A DNA stretch of 5,933 nt from Actinomycetota bacterium. Lineage in GTDB: Bacteria; Actinomycetota; Thermoleophilia; Solirubrobacterales; 70-9. Below, in pieces: positions 1 through 4,548 of the stretch. Position numbers and translations under genes: made by a program. The DNA lies in contig JAFDWD010000921.1 in assembly GCA_018268695.1 (NCBI GenBank), positions 1 through 5,933 of the forward strand, written 5' to 3'. How positions within the stretch are numbered: the first letter of the stretch is position 1; the number at the start of each line of letters is the position of its first letter. The notes under the pieces are model-generated. The model did not search any database. It had not been told where the DNA came from and was given only the letters and a program-made list of their open reading frames with translations.

Positions 1-1
1 C

Positions 2-340
2 CGAATCGTCCCGGAATTCGTCATTCAGGGCGGCGATCCGACCGGTACCGGCAGCGGTGGCCCGGGCTACGAAGTGGTCCAGGCCCCGCCGAAAAACCTG
101 AAATACACGCTCGGCACCGTGGCGATGGCGAAGACCGCCGAAGCACCCGCCGGCGCCGCCGGCAGCCAGTTCTACATCGTGAGCGGCCCGCAGGGGGAAA
201 CCCTGCCGCCGGAATACGCGTTGGCCGGGAGAGTCACCAAAGGCCTTGACGTGGTCGAAAAGATCGGCGAACTCGGCACGCCGGAAGAAAAACCGACCGA
301 GCCCGTGGTCATCGAAAAGATGACGATCGAACGCGGGTAG
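2..340 (+). CDS. Cyclophilin-type peptidyl-prolyl cis-trans isomerase, C-terminal part (5' end outside window)
   Basis: This enzyme catalyses cis-trans isomerisation of X-Pro bonds during protein folding. The reading frame is open from base 2, so the gene starts upstream of the window. The first visible residues, RIVPEFVIQGGDP, match the cyclophilin active-site strand: visible R1, F6 and Q9 line up with Arg55, Phe60 and Gln63 of human CypA. GTVAMAKTAEAPAGAAGSQF (about residues 38-57) is the second hallmark block, and YALAGRVTKGLDVVEKI is the C-terminal block. The CypA Trp121 position appears not to be Trp, as is common in bacterial cyclophilins. The part that would show a signal or anchor is missing, so location is unknown; the downstream VKOR and DsbA genes make an extracytoplasmic role plausible. 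Glu codons are strongly GAA (10 GAA, 1 GAG), like the dsb genes and unlike the next two genes. The family call is firm. Confidence 0.95.
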   Translation, partial: RIVPEFVIQGGDPTGTGSGGPGYEVVQAPPKNLKYTLGTVAMAKTAEAPAGAAGSQFYIVSGPQGETLPPEYALAGRVTKGLDVVEKIGELGTPEEKPTEPVVIEKMTIERG

Positions 341-354
341 GTCCCGCTCCGTAA

Positions 355-375
355 GCTCTGGCAGTGGCCAAGAGC
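355..375 (+). terminator. Hairpin 15 bases after the cyclophilin stop (weak terminator candidate)
   Basis: GCTCTGGC (355-362) can pair with GCC-A-AGAGC (368-375), giving an 8-bp stem with one bulged A and a 4-base loop. There is no U-run after it, so it is not a classical intrinsic terminator. It could slow or end transcription, or stabilise the 3' end of the cyclophilin message. Confidence 0.3.
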
Positions 376-418
376 CGATCCGAAATCCAGCGTGTGCGGC
401 TGGCGAGCGCCGGGCCAA

Positions 419-475
419 GCGGGGCCAGGACACAGGGAGGCCCAATAGTGGAGCTATTTGGCCGACCGAGGACGC
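419..475 (+). repeat. Structured repeat, copy A (57 bases, with hairpin 439-463)
   Basis: This copy is identical to 5265-5321 at 49 of 57 positions with no gaps. Its core is a 25-base hairpin: outer GGCC (439-442) pairs with GGCC (460-463), then a C/T mismatch, then AATAGT (444-449) pairs with GCTATT (453-458) around the loop GGA. The hairpin is preceded by CAGGGA and followed by GACCGAGGACGC; the 16 bases 460-475 are identical in both copies. It lies 48 bases before the peroxiredoxin ATG, on the same strand. It could be a REP/MITE-like dispersed element, a structured RNA or a protein-binding site; I do not recognise a named family. Confidence 0.75.
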
Positions 476-523
476 CGCATCCGCGCGGGTCCGCCGCCGC
501 CAGGCGTGCGCGGGGGTTTTCGG

Positions 524-979
524 ATGGGCTCTAAGCTTGACGTAGGAGACGCGGCGCCGGAGTTCGAGCTCCCCGGGACGGGTGGGCGCACCTACCGCCT
601 GTCCGACTACCGCGGCCGCAAGGTCGTGCTCGCGTTCTACCCCGGCGACTTCACCGCCGTCTGCACCAAACAGTTCTGCTCCTACCGCGACGAAGGCGAG
701 CGGCTGGACGGGATCGGGGCCGACGTGCTCGGGATCTCGCCGCAGGGCGTCGACTCGCACGAGCGCTTCACCGAGGAGAAGAAGCTGAACGTGCCGCTCC
801 TGGCCGACGAGGACAAGGCCGTCGCCAAGGCCTACGGCGTGCTCGCCGGGCCGCTGGTCCGGCGCGCGATCTTCGTGATCGACGAGGAGGGACGGATCGG
901 CTACCGCAAGGTGAGCCTGGCCGGGCTGACCTACGAGTCGGTCGCCGACCTCGAGCGCGCGGTCGCGGAGGTCGGCTGA
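524..979 (+). CDS. bcp: Peroxiredoxin, BCP/PrxQ-type (thioredoxin-dependent thiol peroxidase)
   Basis: This enzyme reduces hydrogen peroxide and organic hydroperoxides using a peroxidatic cysteine, and is recycled by thioredoxin. From ATG 524 the product is 151 residues, normal for the BCP/PrxQ class. Thioredoxin-fold residues 10-40 (APEFELPG, then [10 protein letters not shown]) lead into the active site [10 protein letters not shown]47 is the peroxidatic Cys in the P-x3-T-x2-C pattern. C52, five residues on, fits the PrxQ-type resolving Cys in the same helix. R114 before IFVID fits the conserved active-site Arg. There is no signal peptide, so it is probably cytosolic. A TTG at 458 would add 22 Arg/Pro/Gly-rich residues and falls inside the repeat hairpin, so ATG 524, next to a G-rich run at about 510-515 and directly before the conserved domain, is preferred. 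The stop overlaps the hydrolase start (TGATG), suggesting translational coupling. Glu codons are 12 GAG to 1 GAA. Confidence 0.93.
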   Translation: MGSKLDVGDAAPEFELPGTGGRTYRLSDYRGRKVVLAFYPGDFTAVCTKQFCSYRDEGERLDGIGADVLGISPQGVDSHERFTEEKKLNVPLLADEDKAVAKAYGVLAGPLVRRAIFVIDEEGRIGYRKVSLAGLTYESVADLERAVAEVG

Positions 980-1827
980 TGCCCGGCGGCGCCGACGTCG
1001 AGTTCGAGGTCGGGCCGGACCCGGTACTGCGCGGCTCCGCGGCGGGGGAGGGCACCCCGATCGTCCTCTGCCACGGGTTGACGGCGAGCCGCCGTTACGT
1101 CGTCCAGGGCTCGCGCTTCCTCGAGCGCGAAGGTCATCGGCTCGTCACCTACGACGCGCGGGGCCACGGCGAGTCCGACCCGGCGCCCCACGGGCAGAGT
1201 TATGGATACCCGGAGCTCATCGCCGACCTCGAGCGAGTCGTCGACGCGGAGGTCGGCGAGGGGCGCTTCCTGCTCGGCGGGCACTCGATGGGCGCGCACA
1301 CGGCGGTCGGCTACGCGCTGGCCCACCCGGAGCGCCTGAGTGTCCTGGTGTTGGTCGGGCCGACCTACACGCGGGAGATCTCCGATGCGACGCTGACCTA
1401 CTGGGACGGGCTGGCGACGGCGCTGGAACGAGGTGGGATCGACGGTTTCGTCGAGTACCTGATGCGGGAGAGCGACGTCGCGGACGCATGGCGGGACAGC
1501 GTCGCGAAAGCGAGCCGCCAGCGCATGGAACTGCACCGGAACCTGGACCAGATGGTGCGCGCGCTGCGTGAGACGCCGGCGTCGCGACCCTTCGGGTCGA
1601 TCGTCGATCTGGTGCGGCTCGAGGTCCCGACGTTGGTCGTCGCCTCCCACGACGAGGCCGACCCGGGTCATCCATACGAGGTCGCCGAGTCCTACGCCGC
1701 GACCCTCCCGAACGGCCGGATGATCAGCGAGGATGCGGGTCAGTCGCCATTGGCCTGGCAGGGCGGGCGCCTCTCACGGGAGATTTCCTTATTCGCGCTT
1801 GAGCCAGACGTGGCACTATCCAGCTAG
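979..1827 (+). CDS. Alpha/beta-hydrolase fold protein, catalytic His apparently replaced by Gln
   Basis: This 282-residue protein has the alpha/beta-hydrolase order: oxyanion-hole strand PIVLCHGL (27-34), YDARGHGESD (58-67), nucleophile elbow GHSMG (101-105, Ser103) and the acid-loop region ASHDEADPGHP (222-232, candidate Asp225 or Asp228). Near the C-terminus, where hydrolases usually show G-H-S-P, it reads AGQSPLAW: codon CAG at 1741-1743 gives Gln255 where the catalytic His is expected. It may therefore be a weak hydrolase, use another base, or belong to a subfamily in which this position is not His. The substrate cannot be read from the sequence. The start ATG shares its A with the peroxiredoxin TGA, so the two are probably made together; a role in handling peroxide-damaged esters or lipids is speculation. 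Residues 131-200 form the variable cap region. No signal peptide or membrane segment is seen. Confidence 0.88.
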   Translation: MPGGADVEFEVGPDPVLRGSAAGEGTPIVLCHGLTASRRYVVQGSRFLEREGHRLVTYDARGHGESDPAPHGQSYGYPELIADLERVVDAEVGEGRFLLGGHSMGAHTAVGYALAHPERLSVLVLVGPTYTREISDATLTYWDGLATALERGGIDGFVEYLMRESDVADAWRDSVAKASRQRMELHRNLDQMVRALRETPASRPFGSIVDLVRLEVPTLVVASHDEADPGHPYEVAESYAATLPNGRMISEDAGQSPLAWQGGRLSREISLFALEPDVALSS

Positions 1828-1836
1828 AGGATTGGT

Positions 1837-2319
1837 ATGAACTTCCCGAGTGAACGAATCCTGCGTATCGCAATCGCCGTCATCGCGGTGATCGGCATCG
1901 GCGTGGCCACGTACATCTTCATCGCCGACTCGACCGCCGGCGCACCGACCTGCGTGGTCGGCGGCGGGGGGTGCGAGACCGTCGCGAAAAGCTCCTACTC
2001 GCACATCGCCGGGATCAACATCGCGGTCTTCGGGATCATCGGCTGGGTCCTCATCCTCGGGACGACCTTCTTCGTCAACGACGCCGCGCGACTCGGCGGC
2101 TTCCTGCTCAATCTCGGCGGCTTCGGCTTCAGCATCTACCTCACCTACCTCCAGATCTGGAACATCGAAGCGATCTGCCCTTGGTGCGTGACCGATGCGG
2201 TACTGATGACGATCGCCTTCGCCCTGAACACGACGCGCCTGCTCGGCTACGTCGGCACGGACGGTCTCGACTCCACCAGGGCGGCAGGAACGGGGCGTCC
2301 GGCTGCCGAAGAAGGCTGA
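1837..2319 (+). CDS. Vitamin K epoxide reductase (VKOR) family membrane protein, DsbB-like
   Basis: Bacterial VKOR re-oxidises DsbA-type proteins and passes the electrons to membrane quinone, doing the job of DsbB. The 160-residue product has four hydrophobic segments at about 8-30, 57-80, 88-107 and 118-134. The redox pattern is complete: paired loop cysteines C39 and C46, a Ser/Tyr/Ser stretch (SSYSHIAGI, 52-60), and the active-site CPWC (114-117) at the start of the last helix. No thioredoxin domain is fused to it; the partners are instead the two DsbA-like genes just downstream. AGAGG (1826-1830) overlaps the hydrolase stop and sits 6 bases before ATG 1837, a good ribosome site. The tail after residue 140 is polar and probably disordered. 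Family and role are secure; the in vivo DsbA partner is inferred from adjacency. Confidence 0.94.
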   Translation: MNFPSERILRIAIAVIAVIGIGVATYIFIADSTAGAPTCVVGGGGCETVAKSSYSHIAGINIAVFGIIGWVLILGTTFFVNDAARLGGFLLNLGGFGFSIYLTYLQIWNIEAICPWCVTDAVLMTIAFALNTTRLLGYVGTDGLDSTRAAGTGRPAAEEG

Positions 2320-2363
2320 AACGGCCCGTGCGACTAGTGTCGTAGGCGGCAGGGCACCGACTT

Positions 2364-2373
2364 TTTACGTAAA
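2364..2373. promoter_or_regulatory. Perfect AT-rich palindrome TTTACGTAAA before the first dsbA-like gene
   Basis: This 10-base perfect palindrome lies in the 69-base gap between VKOR and the first DsbA-like gene, six bases before its ribosome site GGAGG (2380-2384). It is AT-rich in a GC-rich setting. Just upstream TGCGAC (2329-2334) can pair with GTCGTA (2339-2344), with one G-T pair, and a run of five T (2362-2366) leads into the palindrome. It could be an operator, or part of an attenuator or promoter controlling the dsbA pair apart from VKOR. No clear -10/-35 pair is visible. Confidence 0.35.
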
Positions 2374-2388
2374 CGACACGGAGGACCG

Positions 2389-3147
2389 ATGAGCAACCAG
2401 CGCGACAGGGAGAAACGCCGAGAAGAACGGATCGCCGCCGAAAGTCAGGCGGCCGGGAGCGACCGGCGGACGCGGCTGCTTCAGCTCTCGGCGGGCGGTG
2501 TCTTCCTGGCGATCATCGTCGTCGTCGTGATCATCATCGTCGCCGGCTCCGGTAGCTCGGGCGGCAGCGCATCGAACCTGGTCGAAAAAGACCATGTCGA
2601 AAAACTGCTGAAAGGGATCCCTCAGAACGCCACGATCCTCGGCAAAGCGAGCGCCCCGGTGAAGCTCTACGAGTACGGCGATCTGCAATGCTCGGCCTGC
2701 AAATACTATTCGGAAGAAGTCCTTCCGGAAGTGATCGAAAACCAGGTGAAGACCGGCAAAGCCAGCATCACCTTCCGCAACTTCGTCATCATCGGCCCGG
2801 ACTCGATCCCGGCGGGGGAGGCCGCGCTCGCGGCGGGCGCCCAGAACATGGGCTGGAGCTACATCGAGACCTGGTATCGCAACCAGGGCGGTGAGAACTC
2901 CGGCTACGTGACCGAAGACTTCGTCGAATCGATGGCCAAGTACGTCGGCATCCCGAACGTGTCCAAATTCATGGACGAATGGAAGAGCGGCAAATACAAA
3001 GAACAGGTCGAAAAAACGAGCGGCCAGGCCGAAAAATTCGGCTTCAGCGGAACGCCGTCGTTCGCCATCGAAGGTCCTAACACCAACGGCCTCGAACTCC
3101 TGGGCACCACGGAAAACCTCGAAGAAGCGATCGAAAAGGCCGGCTAA
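2389..3147 (+). CDS. Membrane-anchored DsbA-like thiol:disulfide oxidoreductase, CSAC active site
   Basis: This enzyme is predicted to introduce disulfides into exported proteins outside the membrane and to be re-oxidised by the VKOR upstream. The 252-residue product starts with a highly charged cytoplasmic tail (1-29), one membrane anchor (about 36-52), a Gly/Ser linker (53-62) and then a DsbA/thioredoxin-like domain. The redox site is YGDLQCSACK with C101 and C104; cis-Pro is P223 in GFSGTPSFAIEG. An alpha-helical insert lies between them, with the block PAGEAALAAGAQN at 141-153, as expected for DsbA and not for plain thioredoxin. ATG 2389 follows GGAGG at 2380-2384, a strong ribosome site. 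Glu codons are 21 GAA to 5 GAG. It is paralogous to the next gene over the whole domain. DsbA-type oxidase is favoured over isomerase because of the VKOR neighbour, but direction of the reaction is not proven. Confidence 0.93.
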   Translation: MSNQRDREKRREERIAAESQAAGSDRRTRLLQLSAGGVFLAIIVVVVIIIVAGSGSSGGSASNLVEKDHVEKLLKGIPQNATILGKASAPVKLYEYGDLQCSACKYYSEEVLPEVIENQVKTGKASITFRNFVIIGPDSIPAGEAALAAGAQNMGWSYIETWYRNQGGENSGYVTEDFVESMAKYVGIPNVSKFMDEWKSGKYKEQVEKTSGQAEKFGFSGTPSFAIEGPNTNGLELLGTTENLEEAIEKAG

Positions 3148-3156
3148 GCCCTCGTC

Positions 3157-3861
3157 GTGGACTCCCGGCGCCAGCGCCTGCTGCAACTTTCCGCAGCAGG
3201 CGCCTTCATCGCCATCCTCGCGGTGGTCGTCGTAGTCATCGTCGTCAGTTCGGAAAGCGACAAGGGCGGCGACCCGCCGAACCCTTCCGAAGAAGGCGAG
3301 ATCGGAAAGCTGCTCAGCGGGATCCCTCAGGACGGGATGCTGCTGGGCAAACCCGACGCGCCGGTGAAGGTCTATGAGTTCGGCGACCTTCAGTGCCCGT
3401 TCTGCAAGGCGAACGCCGAACAGGTGACGCCGGGCGTCATCGAAAACCAGGTGCGGAACGGCGAAGCCAACATCACCTTCAATCAGTTCATCATCATCGG
3501 TCCGGAATCAGTCCCGGCAGGCGAAGCGGCCTTGGCGGCGGGCGCCCAGAACCGAGCCTGGAACTTCATCGAGCTCTTCTATCGCAACCAGGGTGAGGAG
3601 AACTCCGGCTACGTGACCGAACACTTCATCGAATCGATCGGCAAGAGCGCCGGGATTCCCGATCTCGAGAAGTGGAACAAGGAACGCAAGAGCGGCAAGT
3701 ACAAGAAGCAGCTCGAACTCCAGACGAAACAGGCCGAAAAGCTGGAATTCGGCGGCACGCCGTCGTTCGCGATCGAAGGCCCGGGCACCAAGGGCCTCGA
3801 AAAGATCGCCACCCCCGAAACTCCCGGCCAACTCGAAGCAGAGATCAAAAAGGCCTCCTAG
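3157..3861 (+). CDS. Second membrane-anchored DsbA-like thiol:disulfide oxidoreductase, CPFC active site
   Basis: This is a tandem paralogue of the preceding gene, 234 residues, with a short basic N-terminus, a membrane anchor (about 13-30), an acidic Pro-containing linker (31-48) and a DsbA-like domain. The redox site is FGDLQCPFCK (C80, C83) and cis-Pro is P202 in FGGTPSFAIEG. Blocks shared with its partner include VIENQV, PAGEAALAAGAQN, ENSGYVTE and GTPSFAIEGP. It lacks the roughly 25-residue charged tail of its partner. GTG 3157 is the only plausible start: the preceding stop (TAA 3145) is in the same frame, only GCC CTC GTC separate them, and the membrane anchor begins soon after. No good ribosome site is seen, so translation probably depends on coupling to the gene before. 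The CPFC dipeptide differs from CSAC, suggesting a different redox potential or client set. Confidence 0.92.
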   Translation: MDSRRQRLLQLSAAGAFIAILAVVVVVIVVSSESDKGGDPPNPSEEGEIGKLLSGIPQDGMLLGKPDAPVKVYEFGDLQCPFCKANAEQVTPGVIENQVRNGEANITFNQFIIIGPESVPAGEAALAAGAQNRAWNFIELFYRNQGEENSGYVTEHFIESIGKSAGIPDLEKWNKERKSGKYKKQLELQTKQAEKLEFGGTPSFAIEGPGTKGLEKIATPETPGQLEAEIKKAS

Positions 3862-3897
3862 GAGAGAGGCCGCACACCGCCTCGGGCCTCCTTCTCC
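3861..3897 (+). terminator. Terminator-like hairpin at the end of the dsb operon
   Basis: GGAGA-GAGGCC (3861-3871) can pair with GGCCTC (3885-3890) and TCTCC (3893-3897), giving 11 pairs with a 2-base bulge and a 13-base loop, followed by TTC rather than a long U-run. The stem begins at the last base of the stop codon of the second DsbA-like gene. GAGGCC can also pair with an earlier GGCCTC (3852-3857) inside the gene, so two alternative hairpins compete. A role in ending the operon is likely from position and stem strength. Confidence 0.5.
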
Positions 3898-3962
3898 TTC
3901 AAGTTGACATAACCAAGATTATCGTGCGTTGGATCCGCGAATGGACCGTCCTCGGTATGGCC

Positions 3963-3968
3963 TAGTCT
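3963..3968 (+). promoter_or_regulatory. Possible -10 element TAGTCT for a leaderless transcript
   Basis: TAGTCT fits the actinobacterial TANNNT -10 pattern and ends 9 bases before ATG 3978, the spacing expected if transcription starts at or next to the start codon. No ribosome site precedes that ATG, which fits leaderless translation. The -35 is weak: TGGACC (3942-3947) at 15-base spacing. A perfect TTGACA (3904-3909) lies too far upstream to pair with it. Confidence 0.35.
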
Positions 3969-3977
3969 GCTGCGCCC

Positions 3978-4109
3978 ATGCTCTCGCGCCTCCACCTCTC
4001 ACCCTTTCGGAGAGGCGTTCTCTTGGCCGTTGTCCTGACTCTGGTCCTTGGCGGAATTGCGCTGGAGACGTCTCTCGAGTATTTCCAGAACCCATCCCAG
4101 GCCTTCTGA
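3978..4109 (+). CDS. Small membrane ORF, or N-terminal half of a frameshifted gene
   Basis: This 43-residue ORF opens with a basic stretch (MLSRLHLSPFRRG), then one hydrophobic segment (VLLAVVLTLVLGGIAL, 14-29), then a polar tail ending in NPSQAF. It looks like a signal anchor or first membrane helix. It stops at TGA 4107-4109 while the next ORF, rich in membrane helices, is already open in the -1 frame and runs on. One extra C in TTCTGA would fuse them into NPSQAF-LIGMAGVG. It is therefore either half of a four-helix protein broken by a single-base loss (or a sequencing error), or a small protein coupled to the next. I recognise no family. No ribosome site is seen; a possible -10 sits 9 bases before the ATG. 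Confidence 0.45.
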   Translation: MLSRLHLSPFRRGVLLAVVLTLVLGGIALETSLEYFQNPSQAF

Positions 4110-4114
4110 TTGGG

Positions 4115-4429
4115 ATGGCTGGAGTCGGCGCAACGATCTATATCGCCTACATCGTGGGCATGGCCAGCTTGCTTCGTGAAACCAAGATCCGGAACGGCGA
4201 CCGCGCCAACTTCGTTGGGCTCCTCACCTCTTTTGGGATCTGCGGTCTTTTCGGGATCGGAATCCTTTTCGCGTTGGCTGGTCAGCATGGACGGCCGCTG
4301 CGTTGGTTCCAGGAGTATGGATTTGCCTGTGCTGCGATTTCTCTGTTTTGCCTGGGCGTCATGGTTAGCGCGCTGCCACTTATCGCGTATGACCTCATCG
4401 GGTTCGAGCACACCAACCCCGACGAGTAG
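4115..4429 (+). CDS. Hypothetical three-helix membrane protein (possibly the rest of a frameshifted gene)
   Basis: From ATG 4115 this is 104 residues with three hydrophobic segments: about 2-20 (AGVGATIYIAYIVGMASLL), 34-54 (FVGLLTSFGICGLFGIGILFA) and 68-95 (the YGFACAAISLFCLGVMV stretch onward), ending in a polar GFEHTNPDE tail. The first loop, RETKIRNGDRAN, is basic. The frame is open further upstream (to a TTG at 3929), but that extension is Arg/Pro/Cys-rich and overlaps the better ORF at 3978, so it is probably not coding. The ATG lies 5 bases after the TGA of the preceding ORF and has no clear ribosome site. Base composition is visibly lower in GC than in the neighbours, with many TTT and TTG codons, hinting at a foreign or weakly expressed gene. 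I recognise no family. Confidence 0.6.
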   Translation: MAGVGATIYIAYIVGMASLLRETKIRNGDRANFVGLLTSFGICGLFGIGILFALAGQHGRPLRWFQEYGFACAAISLFCLGVMVSALPLIAYDLIGFEHTNPDE

Positions 4430-4548
4430 TCATAACTCGACCGCCCCCAGGATCCACCAAAACCGAGGCTCTGTAAGGCGTTCTAAGGCCCCGAAATCTC
4501 GAGTTCCCGGAATCGCGTAGGGCCGGACAGGGCATTTTCGCGCCCGTT
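4430..4548. other. Gap between convergent genes, no recognisable feature
   Basis: These 119 bases separate the plus-strand membrane ORF from the end of the minus-strand methyltransferase. The only structure I see is a 4-bp stem, GGGC (4530-4533) with GCCC (4542-4545), too short to call a terminator. I see no tRNA, repeat copy or further ORF with good start signals. Confidence 0.5.

Noticed and set aside
458..523. Upstream TTG start for the peroxiredoxin, adding 22 residues
   Set aside because: The extension is Arg/Pro/Gly-rich, lies partly in the structured repeat, and is absent from the normal family length; ATG 524 sits just before the conserved domain.
931..1671. A 246-codon open frame on the minus strand opposite the hydrolase
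   Set aside because: It shadows the hydrolase, is Arg-rich with no motif, and has no supporting start signals.
1799..1822. Promoter or heat-shock operator (TTGAGC ... CACTAT) before VKOR
   Set aside because: The spacing between the two boxes is too short for a promoter, and only half of a HAIR-like or CIRCE-like site is present; the sequence is also coding for the hydrolase C-terminus.
2365..3186. A 273-codon open frame on the minus strand opposite the first DsbA-like gene
   Set aside because: It is antisense to a gene with clear family motifs and its translation is Arg/Phe/Asp-rich low-complexity with no recognisable domain, as expected from GC-rich codon bias.
3904..3909. Perfect -35-like TTGACA after the dsb operon
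   Set aside because: No -10-like hexamer lies 15-19 bases downstream, and the nearest good candidate (3963) is 53 bases away; probably chance or a divergent site.
3929..3977. TTG 3929 as start of the three-helix membrane protein
   Set aside because: It gives a long Arg/Pro/Cys-rich leader unlike a membrane protein N-terminus and overlaps the more plausible ORF at 3978.
4458..4525. Possible tRNA or attachment-site remnant, because of TCGAGTTCCCGGAATC-like sequence
   Set aside because: No cloverleaf can be formed; there is no acceptor stem or anticodon arm and no integrase nearby.
4530..4545. Hairpin between the convergent genes as a bidirectional terminator
   Set aside because: Only four base pairs with an 8-base loop and no proper U-run on either strand.
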